From Chamaea fasciata (Eukaryota > Chordata > Aves > Passeriformes > Sylviidae): a stretch of 64,000 nt of DNA. The notes under the pieces were generated by a model. The model was not told the origin of the DNA. It saw only the letters and a program-made list of their open reading frames with translations, and searched no databases. Position 1 is the first letter of the stretch; each line of letters starts with the position of its first letter. This document shows positions 21,970 through 36,083 of this stretch, piece by piece. The translations under genes and the position numbers were made by a program. Location: NCBI GenBank assembly GCA_029207755.1, contig JARCOQ010000006.1:9828513-9892512 (forward strand), read 5' to 3'.

Positions 21970-23482
21970 CACCAAATACCAGGGTTTTGTCCTCTCTGCG
22001 AAGCCTTGCACTTTCAATTCCCCCTTATTCCAACTGTATTGCTCATCTTACCAACCCCGTTCTTTTTTTGTTCGCTACGCTGGCGGAACCTTCTGCTGTC
22101 TCCTTTGGACAGAAGGTGCTGCCACCATCCTGCTCCAAAACCGCTGAGCCCCAGGTCCCGCAGAGCCCAGCGGTGGAGGGTCCCTGCGGAGCGGGAGTGT
22201 CGCAAAGGGATTTTGCCGTTCCCATGCCGTGCAAATCCCACTGACGTGCTGTTGTTCCAGGCATCCTTTGCACCTCTTGTGGCATCCATCTGCTTCCCTG
22301 GCTTCTACGTAAACTCACAGGCAACAAGGAGGGGAGGGGGAGGAGTCCTCCCACGCTTTTTTTACCTTTGCTTGGCAGTTTTAGGCTTGCAGGGCTCTTG
22401 CCAAAACAATTTCTCTGCCTCAGCCTGTATGGGAATGATGTTAGTGGTACAGGTGCCTGTTAGGCCTCAAGTAGAGGCAGCAGTTTCCAGTCTTTTTCTT
22501 CCCTCTTCCCATATAAAAATGTAGTCAGAATCTATATTCATGCTATATTCAGTGAATAAGTGAGGAGTGGAGCTGCAAAGGAACCTTCTCTCAGGGACTG
22601 AAGCTGAAAAAAAAAAAATCTTAGGCAAAAACTCATTTAAATATGAATTTAAATGTGACCAGATGCTTCATGGCACTACTTGGTGCAGCCATGTAGCTGG
22701 AAGTACTCACAGTCAGTAGTGTACAGAAATACTTTGAATTATTTTTACCTCCCAGTGTCAGGTGCGGACAGAGACCATGCTAGCCTGACCTCCCCTTTAT
22801 GACGAGATGCACATTCTTGGTGCAAGGCAAACTGGGGATTTGGTTTGTATCTTTAATAGGCTTCCAGGTGGCACCAAATTCCTTTTCTAGGCACTGTTAT
22901 TGTCCTTCCCACCCTGTTAAATAGAGCCATGTGATGTTAGGAAACTGTTATCTACAGACCTTCTGTTTCTTGCCCACATTTTTGTAATCCAAATGTTTTG
23001 GATTGCTGGTTCTTCTAGGTAAGGGCAGTGCTTTCCTTTGGAGCTGGCTAGTGTGTTGTGAATATTAATGGCAACAAGGAATGTTCCCAAACAGAATATG
23101 GTAAATTACCTACTGCTTTATCATTGTGCGTTACTTTGCTAATTGAATGTCAGCTAAATGTTCCTCCAGGCATCTGACTGAAATGAGCATGAGCTATAGT
23201 GTACGTGTAAGACCACAAACAATAAACTAGCATGATTATGAAAAATAGTGTTTCTGCCCTTCACCAGTAGCAAGGCTTCAAATACATCTCTTGTAAATTT
23301 CAACCTAAGGACTCATTCAGCTGGTTTCGTCTGTTTTTGTTTAAAGTGTGTCAATTTCAGAAATAAATGAGATTACTTACCTAGTCCAGATTACTTTTAT
23401 CTGAGACAGAAGACAAGGATTGCTGGACTGTTGCTATGAGATCTCCCAGAATGCCATGAAGAAATCTGAAGATCTGGAAGAT

Positions 23483-23539
23483 CTTTCTTTCTCTCTCTCT
23501 CTCTCTCTCTCTTTTTCTTTCTTTCTTTCTTTCTTTCTT
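23483..23539 (+). repeat. (CT)n/(CTTT)n microsatellite
   Basis: A compound pyrimidine repeat: a CT dinucleotide array of about 12 units passes directly into about six CTTT units. It is likely length-polymorphic. Confidence 0.95.
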
Positions 23540-25668
23540 ATCTTTAGGTTATTAACTGTTTTTTGAAATCCCCATATTTTTATCACTGTCTCAAAGAAAA
23601 AGAAGAAAACTGAATTTGTTACTGCTGTTTACTAAGAACCGAGATAAGCTGCTGAGCTGCTCAGTGAGTGAATGTAGCTCACACCAGCCAAGGGAGAGGC
23701 CAGCTGACTGCTCCAAACAAATGCTTTTGACTCCATGAGATCTCCCACTACCAACATCCAGCTACAGAGAGAAGAAACATCACCAAACCGTTGGAAATAC
23801 TGGGCACTTGGATTGGCAAGACAGACAAAAGGACTGTTCTGCTCAAGGGAAATATGCATGGGTGCTTTTTCTTGGTTTCTCTAAAGTTCTGTGTCAACTG
23901 TGGAACTGTCTGTCACGATCTAGAACCCAGTTACTGAGTGAGTTTTGTGCGATATGAACCCTCTGACTGTGCCCATTCACCTGATCTAGGTGGAGTAGTC
24001 CTTAGCTATGGAAAAGGCCACCAGGAAAGGAGTGGGATCATTGTTGAGAGACGCCAGTGCAGGACCTGGATCTGTAAGGGCAGAGTGACCAAGCAGAAGG
24101 AGGAAGCACAGGAGAATCCACTGTGTCTTGTGAGCTCTGGGGACAGTTCACAGGATTTACGTGGCAGAATGAGCATTTAGGTTCTCTTGGAAGAACTCAA
24201 AGCTGTGTGGTCCCTGGGATAACAAGGAAAGGAAATCAAGGTGGGGGCTGAAGTTTCTGTGCTCAAGGAACTTTGCATTGGGAATTGTGGCTTTACAGGC
24301 AGATTGTTGGTTCCAAGGATATCACGCAGCAAATTTCAGCACACAGCAGTCCTGGTTCTCAAATATTAATCCATAATTTGTTGATGCCCAGACAGATCTG
24401 AACTTGACTTTCTGAATCATCTTTTGGCTTTCCCTTTTCTTGAATAACATTAGAATGGAGGGACCTTGACATGATGTAGTGTAGTGTAAATACTTTTCTT
24501 ACAGCAAATACAGATCTTCTCCATAAAATTACATGTGACGTGTTCTCTGACAGAGTTGCTTTGATAATGGGGATAACAAGCTAAAACTTCTATGTTTTCC
24601 AACATACCAGAAGAATTTACATCGAGGATAGGTCTAAAATTGAACTGGGCATATTTATAAAAATAATCACAATATTATTTCTTGATGCTAATTCTAGCTT
24701 TTTGTCTTTTTTTTTTTTTGTCTTTTTAATGTAGCAATCAATTTATCTCTTTTTTCCCCCCTCATATTTGGCTTAACTGGGCATTTAGAATTTGCTATAA
24801 TATCTCTCACATAATTTATCTCTTTTCCCCCTCTGTTTTCTTGTATTTTCCTTGCATCTAAGCACTGTACAATACCAGCTTCTTCAGTTAGACTTAATAT
24901 TTGACATGTTTTCAGTCTTACAATGGCTTAGTCTGCTTCTTGAAGAATTACAAACTGTGTTTTTATCTCTACATCTCTCTCTTGTGAGAATACCACAGCA
25001 GGAATTTCCCCCCTTTCCCAGCCTAAAGTCTCAGCATTGTGTTTGTGTACACACAAAAAAACCCTGCACACCTTCTACTCGTCTTTTCTGTTGTAAAATT
25101 TTCTTCTACACCAAGAGAGATTATTGCTGAAAACCCTTTTGATTGTTTGCTTCAAGAACATGAAGTTTTTTGAGTTCTTACATCTTCTGTTATTATATCA
25201 ATACCTCTGTGTCTAAATGGGCTTTCTTCACCACCTAATCCTGAATGCCTGTTTATATTTGTGCTTTAGTGAAAGAGAGAATTTTGGAGAACAGGGAAAC
25301 TATGACTAGTGGGGGTTTTTAAGGAAAGGAATAATTTAATATCTAAGTGAGAGAAATTGAGGAGGATCTATCTCAGAGGCAATTCAAACAGACTTTAAAA
25401 GCTGCAGGTGGAACTTGGAATACTTTAAGCTTCTTTTAGGCCCAGTGATCTTTAAAGACAAACCAACTTGTTGCTTTAATGTAGATAACTGGCAATCCTG
25501 TGCTGAAGGGAGGTTGTCAGCAGCTCTCAAAAGACCTTTCAGTGCCTTGAATAATGAGACATTTCCTTTTGGACTTGACTGAGTGCACATAAATATCCAG
25601 GGATCGCCTAACATCACTCCCTGTCCCTGAACACATTTGGCTATCTGTGTTTCGTTTTGGGTGTGTCA

Positions 25669-25720
25669 TTTTTGACACATTTACATGAGCACTGGATTGC
25701 TCAAGTAAATGTGTCAAAAA
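25669..25720. repeat. Near-perfect inverted repeat (hairpin)
   Basis: Two 23-nt arms (25669-25691 and 25698-25720) are reverse complements at 22 of 23 positions and are separated by a 6-nt loop. The arm core is TTTTTGACACATTTAC. A nested inverted pair GTGTCA/TGACAC occurs at 25663-25678. No flanking repeat family was recognised. Confidence 0.95.
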
Positions 25721-28700
25721 TATTTCCTGCTTCTCCTGTGCAGAGTATTCTGGGTATGCTCTGCCAACCCTTTCTCTGGCTCAAAAGAACCTGCCAGGTA
25801 GAGCATGCAGAGGCTTTCCCTGCCCCTGAAGCAACTTGCAGGCAACGGCAGATGCAGTTTGTTTGGAAAAAAAGCAAAACACAGGGGGTCTGTCTACCCA
25901 CCTTTTAATGTCAGAGGGGATGGGGCAGATACCTTCACTGCTTTCAGAAAGCTGAATTTAAAAATTCGAGAGAAACACAAAAAACACACCTGCTCTTTGC
26001 TGGTGTTGGACTTCGATCAATACCCACCATAGCAGGCTGTTAAAAGGCCTCTTCCTTCAATAGCTTCTTCTCAAAACCATAGGAAAAGGTTTTAAATTTT
26101 GTTTAAATTTTCATTTGAACTTCAGTTGATGCTACCAATTGCCAGAGCAGGGGGTTGTGTGTTTGTGGAGATCATCTCTCAGCCTTTAATTGCAAGAAGG
26201 GCATTTTGCAGTAGATTCATTTGGTCTCTGTATTTCAAAGAGGGATAGAGAAGGAAGGGTTTGGAAGTTTTGCATATATTCAGAGAATGTGATATAAATT
26301 TTGGAATATTCAGTTCAAATTGCCGTAACTTCTTTTTCTCACATTTATAAAATGAATCTGTTTCTGTCCCAAAGACTGAGACTCAGGAAAATGTATCTTC
26401 TCTGCTCTTCTTGAATAACTGACCTGACTTCTTTAAAGCTGCCTCAGTTTCTCTACCTCAAATCTTTCTTGATTGTACATATATCAGAACAAAAAAATCG
26501 TTTTCTATCTCTCCTCAGAGCTCTTCTTTCCTACAAACCCCTTGTTCAGACAAGCAGCTCTTAGGCAGAGAGTGCTGCTTCCCATGTTGACCGCCACCTT
26601 CGAGCTGTTTGTCTCCCATCTGTTGTTTGTAAACACTTCATGCCTTGTGCTGCTGATGTTGTTAGCTCCTTGGAAAACAAGTTCTATTTTCTTATGTTTG
26701 CACACTGCATCAAAGCAACAGGAAATCTGTCCATGACTGGGAAGCCCACGCAACACCAGAATAGGTTTTTTTTTTTCCTTGCTGGGGATCTCAATTAGGG
26801 AAACTTGTCAGAGGTAAACAATGATGATGCAAGCTGTAGTTCAGCGTGGTTCATCTGTGCACAGAATTTGTGTTCCGGGAGTCTTGTCCGGGGGGAGAGC
26901 AAGGAGAGGGAGGCACCAGAGGAGGGAGGGAACTGGGATGAGTGTGTGAGAGAAGGGACAGGAGGTGGCAGAGAAACGAGGCAGAAGGTGCACAGATTAA
27001 GAGCTGCAGGATGTATTTTTGGCTCATGCCTTTGCAGAACTAGTTAAAAGTTGTCTTCTGAAACTTCTCTGTCCCTAGAATCCCTTTCTTTTCCCAGCCA
27101 AAGAAAAGCATAGGGAGAAGGATTAATAACCAGGTCTTAATAACTGTCACAAAATAAGATTGCCTTTAGAATTGCCAGTCTGAGGAGCAGAGGGGTTTCT
27201 GTGCTGCCATGGCTGCACATCCAGTTCAGGATTCTGCTCTTGGAGAAAACAGCCAATGGATTTGCTTCACTTCATGGAAGTTACTTCTGCTTTTTTCATT
27301 ATTACATCCTGCTGTGCTTTCTACACACAGGTAGGACGGAAAGCTGTCCAATACTTGCTCATCACCGTGAAAATTGCTGGATTCCTCAGCATCCCACTAC
27401 TGTTCTTCAATGTCATGAGTATTGGGCTAAATTTTGATCCTTTCTCAGGCCTTACTATACAAACTCCTGTTGCCTTTATGAGGTTTATAGAGGACAGAAC
27501 ATGACAGGGATTATTTCTATTTGATATAATCTGACATAATATTGCATGTTGATAGTCTAGAGGTAGCTAGGTATAGAACAAGAAACTTGGGTTTAGAAAC
27601 TTTTCTTCTTGTTTATAGTTTCTGGTTTGCTCTACATTTATGATTCTCTGTGTTTAATCAAGGGTTAAAGCAGATGGTTGTGATATATTGTTTCCTAATG
27701 AGAAGAAATGCAATCAAATGTATTTTCTATCTTTTGAACTCAAACCAGTGATCAAGATTTTTTTCATTTACAATAATACTTACAGGAATTATTTCCCGCA
27801 TATAAAAGAATGTAAACCTTCTAATTTCTTTTTTTTTTCTCTTGACAGACGCCCAAGACAATGCATCTTTCCAGTAACTCCTGTAAAAATGCACAAGAGA
27901 CTTTGAACTAAAACAAGGCACGAAGAAAGTTAATGAAGTTGTTAATAGTCTTTGTCACAAATGAGAAGACTGTGGATGATTCCGGTTTTTTCCTTCAGGC
28001 CTTGATGAGTCATGAAAATGATACAATGCTAATTTTTCTAATGGAGCAGGTTCTGTAAGTAAAAGAAGAGGGAAAATCAAGAAAAAACTAAAATACAGAC
28101 ATCTGATGACAAGAGCTACTACTGGTGGTGACCAGTGGGTTGTAAGCTGGAATTTTCTTGAATCTTAATGGTTGTTTTGACCTAATTTATTTTTTTAGAA
28201 AGATCAAACCCTTTTTTTCTGCTAAAGGTCATGTACTTCAACTAAGAAATCTTTTCTCATCTACAGAACAATACAGCAACATAAAATTCAGGTGTTTTTC
28301 ATTCTGAACATACTAATGGATCATGATCAATAAGCCTGGAGTATTTCACACCCCTTTGCCCTGTCCTCATTAAATCATTCTTTTTTGTGCTTGTGTGTGT
28401 GAATGATCCCAGGGTTATGCAGTTATCCAGCAGCAGGCTCATCCACTGGAGCCTGGAGATGGATGTCATTTCACCCAGAAGGAAAATGATATTCCAAAAA
28501 CCCACATGGACCTGGTAATTGTGAAAGACATGTGAGAAGAAAGCTCCTTGTAAAACAAGGATGCCACATTTAAATAAAAACCTTGATTTCAGTCTCAGAA
28601 ATGCTGTGAACGTTTCAGTTGAATAATGCAGCTTTATTGCTTCTGAAAATGGCTGCACCTCTTGGTCAGTCGGGTCAGGTGCTACCAAAGGGGTCACAGG

Positions 28701-31700
28701 CCTTACATAAAGCAGACCTCAAATGGGAATGGCACTGCAGGAATATTGAATTTTTCATGTCATTCTTCCTATTTGAATAACAGCAAAATGAACTGCCCCT
28801 TAAAAAAAAAATTCAGAAAGAAAACAGAAAATGCTTTTTCAGTAAATTGGTGAACCTGCTCAGAAATACTGAAGGGACGCATAGCAAACTAGAGTGGTCA
28901 CAGGACTTGCAATAGTGTGTTGTGGGGGAAAAAAGCTGCTGCTCTCCTAATTGGGGAATTTCTCTGACAGGAAACTGGGATCCATTGCATTTAACGATTT
29001 ACTCATGCAAACTACATAAAATATTTTATAAAACCTGAGTGATTTCCATAACAGAATTTTGGCAATTTAAAGCAAAACATGTTGCTATGACAGTTCCTAC
29101 AAATCTTTTAGCTTTGTTTTGTATTATAAATATGTCAAAATGAAGCCATTTCTGTCCAAACAAAAAATTTCCAGGCTTTTTAAAAATATTTCTTACGTGC
29201 CAAAGTCAAAATGAAGGCTAATTTCAAATGCCGTAACTTAGATCTGCATAACCATAAACCCACAAGGACATAGCTTTAGTCTTATAAATAAGTAATGTCA
29301 TTAGATACAGGATTCTCAGTTTAATTGACTTCGTTTGCTACTCTGTATAACAGTGATTAAAAAATAAAGGACATTCAACATTGGTGAAACCTTTTCTAGT
29401 GGTTTCTAAACTGGAAGTCAATAAGCACAAGCCATTGCCAGAAAATGTTACCGGTTTTGGGGTTTGTTTCAGTAGTAAAATGAGTGAAATCTAAGTGGAT
29501 CTAGGGAATTGCATCTAATCCTTTGTAAATAAGAATCAGGTGAAATCTCAAAGGCAAAGACATAAAAATAGCACGGATTTATCATGCAGACATCACTGAT
29601 GAAACTCCACATAAGGCACTCGTTTCATTTTCTGCAGGTGGACCACTGTAACTAAAAAAAGTGTCTTTTTATGGGGGATATTTACCAAGTTGGCAGTTGA
29701 GTCTTTTCCTTCAGGGATATTGAAAGGACTGGGTATTTTCAGATTTGGGATTTTTTTACATCAGAAGAAAAGATGTTTAAATTGGAGAAGGAGTTGCCAA
29801 AGATACAGTTTATTTCTGCGAGGCAATGAAGTTGCTGAATTACAGTTAATGCAATTTCTTAAATTAAAATTCATATCTATTCCTCCCTTAAATTAACTCA
29901 GATGTGTCCTGTACATGTGGTAAGCATGGGCTTAATCACAGATTATCAGCTGATGGTATCTCCTCAGAGGGGCTGACATCTGTGTTGCTTTGTGCTGTGG
30001 TCTCTCAAAAAGTGATTCAAGAGCTATGACATGGGAGAAATAAATCCTTGAATTTTGTCAGGAGGCTAGAAATCATTTGGTTAGTGGCAGTTTATTTTCT
30101 GGTGATGTGAAGTTTCTGAGAAAGAAGGAAAAGGGAATATCCCAAAGCAAGTAACAAGAAAAGCAGAGACCACACTGAAATAAAAGCAACAGAGGGTGGA
30201 ATATTCTGAAAAAGGATCTGGAAAAGAGCTGATTTAAGATCAAGGAGATGAAGAACTGCAGGAGCCAGTGGTACCTACATCATTTCAGCACATGGAGAAA
30301 GGCTTTGTGCTCAAAGAAATAGAACACAGACTTTTCTCTTGGTCTTTTCTACCCCAAGCCATGGAGCTGTCTCAGAGACATAAAGCAGTTGGGAATGGAA
30401 GAGAAAGGTGGTCAATAGAACTGTGATGAGATGTTACAGAACCCTCTGAAAAGTGATTCTAATCATGAAATTTTAGAAAAACTCCTGGTTTGTTGGGGTT
30501 TTTTTATATATTCAAGCTCTAGCTAACTTCGCTCTTTCCTCCCCCCCTACACTTGTCCACACACTGACATTAATACAACTTTTGCAGTTCATTTGAAGGA
30601 CCAAGTTACACGTATTTTATATATTTTTTTTAACGTTTCAATGTGGTTTTTTCCCGTTCGCAGGTTATAAATGCATATGGGTTTGGGAGAGTTTGGAGTA
30701 ATAGGGAGTAAAATGAAAAGTGCTTCTGGGAAATTGCTTTTGTATATAAAGCTGATGAGAAAACAAGTGTTTTATGGGAGGGCCCTGACTCTCTTAAGGG
30801 TTATTTGGCTCGAGGACAGGGTACTTGCTGGAGCACACATTTAGGTGTGTCTGTTATTGCACTGCTTTGTTCTGGGAGTGGAAAAACATTGTCTATCAGG
30901 TGCTTTTTATTAAATATTATTACTTCTTTTCCTTCTAAGTGTCAGCATGTGTTGGGCATATACAGACTGATTCTGTGGACTTGTATATCCAGAGAGTTCT
31001 GCTGTCGCTGAGGCATCAGACAATCAGCTGGGTTCTAGACGTGGAAAACACGTGTAAAACTGGCAGTCAGCTTGTGCAACACAATTCGTTTCAAGGCTCA
31101 GCAGGTGTAAATGTACCAGTAAAAAAGACACAAGTGCCAAGAATATCTGTAACTAACTAACTGTAATATCTGCTACACTAGGTGTGATCACATGTGAGGG
31201 TGCAGAGTCATAGAAATAATAACAGCAAATGGCAAAATAAAGATGTTCCAGAAGATGTGGAGAGACTCAAGAAAAAAAGCAAAATTCACCATTCAGTGCC
31301 TTATTTTCTGAAGGTGAGTGGCCAATACAGGCCATCCCACGAGGTGTTCAACTCTGTGTTACTGATAATATCTCAATTTATCCAATAGTAAAACATCATC
31401 AGAGTAGTTCAAACCTGTGATTTATTTGACACCGTAAATGCTTTAAAAATCTTACTAATGATTTAAGAAAAAGACATGCAAACAAGCAGAAAAAATGAGC
31501 ATTATCTGAAGTCAATGTGGATGTGGTGCCTTGACCCGTTTAGAATATTAAGAAATAAGCTGCATTAAAGTATTGAATATATATTTTCATTATGTATTGA
31601 GTGGCCAAAAATATCTTAAGAGCCTTTTAAGGTAATGTATAATAACATCTCTTCCCCAAAAGTGGGTCAAGGCTTACGTAGTCTGCATTTCCAACGTGGG

Positions 31701-34226
31701 TCCCTCTTAAAAGGAAAATCCCAATGGTACAGAAGGAGCTAACACAGCAAAAAGGTCCAAATCCCCTATTTTGTGATATCCTTTGACCTTAGTCTGCCTA
31801 AACCCAGAGCAACAGCCACAGGATCTTGTCTAATACATATTAATTGCAAATTATCTTGAAATATTTGTCTTCAGTGCTGCAAAAGTGCAATGATGATAGT
31901 GCTGTGCACTGGCTCCTTGTTTTGCCTCCTGATAAAACCTCTATTTCCCCTTAAAACAGCAAGAGGAGGTGATAGGAGGGGGAGGCTCCAGGTTACTGCC
32001 CACCACACAAGGTGGTGTAAGAATAAAAGAATAACATGCCCTGAACGTGACATGACAAAGCCCCTAATGGGATTAGCAGGGGTGAAAAGGGAAGGGGTGA
32101 GCAAAAGTTACCGCAAGATCCTCTGCTTGTTCAGTTAAGACCTTAATTCTTGTGCCTGTTATTAGCTGCAGGGAATTATGAAGTTGTAAATTACAAGGTA
32201 ATTTGATGAGTTACAGCTGTATGAACATCAGATACAGGTTTAAAGTGTAAAAGTAAGATATTGAGCAAATAAGCTTAAATAATACCCTGTTATACAGCTC
32301 ATATCTCCCTTCTTGGACTTTTTTTGTAATGTTACTTCCAAACACTAAGTTTAAGGAGTGTTTTCTTAGTAGGCAAACATTCAGGTATTCCAAGACATTC
32401 TAATACACTGAGGACATTCACTTCAATTTTTTTGTTGTTGTTGTTTCTCTATAAGGTGACAGTGGTTATCTCTTGAAAAATTGCCTAATCTCTTCCATGT
32501 TTTATCTCCTGATTCCCTCTGAAAACTGTTTCATTAGAAAGTGTAATGAAACTCAAAAAGTGACCAGAATAGTAATTGACAGAAGACTTGGCATTTTCAA
32601 AATGGGACTTGGATGCTTAGATAAATGTGGTGGAACAGAGCTGAACTGCCCTTCATGTGAGTTCAGAGCAGTCCTGGTAGGAGTGAGGTTATGTAATACA
32701 CCCATTAAACGTGCCTCATCTGGGAAGGCGAAGGGGGAAGCATTTTAATGACTCAATCTAAATTGCTGAAGGAAATGACCATAATGATAGAGACTTGGAA
32801 AATTATGTGTGCTTAGATGTGGGACTGCAGCACAGCAGAGGAGGTGCTGGCCCTGGCTGTCACACAGGCCTCCTGCATGCTGGCTCAGATGTGCCTTCCG
32901 AGCCTTCTGTGCCTTTACATTTCATCCTAGAACCACTCCAGTGTCAGTAAAATGGAAATTAGAGATGCCATCTTCCAGTGCTAAAGGGAAAAGTGGACTG
33001 CAGACCAGCAGACTGCAGTTTCAGGCAAGAAATTGTTTTCAAGCTCTTCACTTCTCATGCCAAACAGGAGGTCTGGGCACTGCTTACCCTCTCCTCATGC
33101 TCAGTGAACAAGAAGGTTCCAGCAAATGCAATAAAATTAGGTTCCTAATTTCCACTCCTCTAAGTTAGTCTATAACAATATCCCTCTGTTAGGAACTCTG
33201 TCTTACAATCAGGCATCAACTTAAGACACCCAAATTCTTTATTACCTCTTCTCTTGCCAAATTCATCTCAGTCCTGTAAGGTCAAACACCCTTTCCCAGA
33301 CAAAACCCCATACTACTAATGAGAGACATCAGTTTTTGCACCACAAATTTAAAGACAGGGAAGAAAAACCTTTCAGCCATAGACTTTTCTGTACTAACAA
33401 GAATCTACTCAAAATTATTTAAATCTGAGAGACTAAACCAGTCAAGGTATTGCAGCTTTTCTGATAAAGCTCATTTTAACGCACCTCCATATTCAGTTGT
33501 GCACAGAATAAGTTCCTCTGTGAATAGCATTAAAAGACTTACCTTTCTGTAGGTTTCCATCCTATATTTTCTATACTTCCTCCTCAAAATCTTCAGGTAC
33601 CTCCAGCTTTTATTGTGCCAGGTTTTTGACCCCCTCACTGCAAGAAGCGAGCACATGCCACATAAAGCTTGGCTTTGCCAGTTGTCCTGCTAATGCACAT
33701 ATGCTGTCAGACCAGCTGGCTCTTGGCAAACAGCAGAGGTAAATGTCAGCTTCTTTCCTGTCCCTTGCTATGAGGAGAGCACAAAACTATCCCTAAACAG
33801 CACAGTGCAACCAGAGTCCACTGATTCAGTTTTGTTTTGATAATCTCCAGGATAGTAAAAAATTAACAACAAAAGGGTCAGACACATTGGGGGGAAAGAA
33901 GGAAGCACGTTGCTCTTAATTTCTGATGAGAATTTTTAATTTTGTGGTTTTCATTTAAGTTTTCCCATCTTAATCCAAGTGGTGTTACACAACTGATGAA
34001 CTGTCTTAAGAGCATTTTTTTTTCTTCTGTCAAGAAAAGTGTATTTATTTCTTACCAATGAGAAATGAAGGGCCAAATCATCAGATGGGAGAGAGCTGTG
34101 TTACTCCATTCAAATAAGATTTGTACCTGACACTTGCTGGTTCTGGTCTGCTTTTCTGCTGGTGTGAAAGGAAAAAAATCCTCCTACCTGATTTTGTCAG
34201 GACTATTTCGTTAGGGATCAAATCGA

Positions 34227-34249
34227 CCTCCTCCTCCTCCTCCTCCTCC
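34227..34249 (+). repeat. (CTC)n microsatellite
   Basis: About 7.5 copies of the trinucleotide CTC lie in otherwise unique DNA. Confidence 0.9.
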
Positions 34250-35830
34250 ACCATTCATATTTGGGAGTTTTTAGCCAAATCAGGTCCATCCACAGTCAGA
34301 GGGTTGTGGAATAGTGGAGGAATTGTGCTGTGACATTTTTGGGGGTCATGCACAGCTGTGGGATGAGAAAGGATGGATGTTACTCCTAGATTGATCATGG
34401 TTCTTAAACTTGGGAGAGAAAATGTGTGGAAAATGTTTGCTGTAGGAAGAAAAAAAAATGAGGAATGTTCTTGCTCCTGTGGACTTGCCGGGCTGGACAA
34501 AACATCCAGGATAAATGTGGCTGTTGAGCAGCCAGTGACACCACATGAAAAGAGCTTTAGCAAGGGAACAAAAGCGATACTGTTTTATCTTTACTGCTGA
34601 TTAAAGTCTGTAACTACTGTAGCTACAAAATTATGCACATTTTAAACAAAGCCTGCACCATGTCAGAAGCAAGAAAAACAAGTCACAGGGTGCAAGGCAA
34701 AGCTTTCCTGGGAGGCACGGGTGGTTAATCAGTTCCTCTCCCACAGTGGCTGCAGTGTCATCTGAGCTGGGGACTCGCTGCCCTGTTCCAAACAGTTGCC
34801 AAAATACAGCTGTTTAACCCTTCCCTGTGCTCAGCTGAGCCACCAGAAATACCAAGCCTGGGGCAGAGAGAAGGGGCTTTAACTGATGCCACCTTCAGTG
34901 AAAAATAGGTTCACCCCAAAATACCTCACTAGATCCCACACCCCCTCCAAACAGTAAAAAGAAACCCCAAACCCAGAAGGCCAAACACTAAAAAAATTTT
35001 TAAACAGAAAAATAATCAATGATACCCTCTTAAAGAAAGTCACTCTGCAGAAAGGATTTAATACAGCAAAAATTTAATCAGTCATAGCTTTAAACAGGTT
35101 CTACATAACAGATAAGGAGGTCTGGAGAAACTCTGGAGGGGTTTGGTCAGTATGAAATGATGATGAAACATCTGTACATTCCATCCATCACTGAGTGTGT
35201 GAAAGAACATTTGATTTGGCAAATTACACAGAGGCTTAACCCTTCAGCTTTTACAGAGGGGAAAAAAACAGGTTATACAGCCCTGAAAATATGCAATTTT
35301 TCTTTTGTGTACACAGAAGCAAATTTATGTACAGCTTTTCTGTATGTTCAAAGCTGTTTCTGAACAGCTAGTCATTAAAAATATCAATTGTTCTCCTACA
35401 ATGAAGAGCTTTCAGATTTACCAAGGAAATGTATTTTATTTTAAAAAGAAAATCAATTAAAGATATAAATGCATATTCAGATCCTACAAATAAAAGGCTT
35501 GAGATTTTACATTGCCAAACTCAAACCTGTTTTTAGAACTGTAGTCCCAGCTTCAATTCCAAATCAGTTTGCCATCCTAAAGTTCATGCAGAATAATCCA
35601 TAACACTGACCCACAATGAATCTTTTCTATTCTGATCCATTTCACATTGCTCTGTCATGTTTATTAACCCATCAAAAAGCACCTTTCTTCACTGTGTTTC
35701 TACCAAAGCAATTGGAGGATAACATCTGGCCACAAAACCCCTGCTAGAACAGGTAAATACAAAGGGCCACCTAACTTTGTGAGTTTTCAGTCTCATCCAC
35801 AAAATAACAACAATCCTGAATTTTAAGTTG

Positions 35831-36083
35831 TCATGGAATTGTGCAGTGGTTTGGGTTGGAAGGGACCATAGAGACCAACTAAATCCAACCTCCATGCCAG
35901 GGGCAGGGACACCTTCCACTGTCCCAGGTTGCTCCAATTCCCATCCAGCCTGGCCTTGGACACTCCCAGGGATCCAGGGGCAGCCACAGCTTCTCTGGGC
36001 ACCCTGGGCCAGGGCCTCCTCACCCTTACAGCCAAAAATTTCTTCCCGATATCCAATCTGACCCTGCCCTGTGTCACTTTAAG
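35831..36083 (-). mobile_element. CR1 LINE, 3' end
   Basis: This antisense CR1 copy has 'gtggtttgggttggaaggga', 'gccaggggcagggacacctt', 'ggccttggacactcccaggg', 'cacagcttctctgggcaccc' and 'ttcttcccgatatccaatct'. On the minus strand the last part still encodes VRLDIGKKF, related to the end of CR1 ORF2. The 3' tail is short. Confidence 0.95.

Larger units (their letters stand above)
21970..35830. other. Long AT-rich region, no gene seen
   Basis: Nearly 14 kb without a CR1 copy or a coding exon that I can support. It holds a CT/CTTT microsatellite (23483-23539), a strong 52-nt hairpin (25669-25720), a short (CTC)n run (34227-34249) and short T-runs. Open frames of 60-185 codons (for example 21967-22524 and 27256-27504) lack recognisable domains or paired splice sites. 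It could be a first intron of the plus-strand transcript or intergenic DNA. Confidence 0.5.

Noticed and set aside
25669..25720. Calling the hairpin a microRNA precursor
   Set aside because: The 6-nt loop and 23-bp stem are shorter than a usual animal precursor, and no basal stem extends it. Reported only as an inverted repeat.
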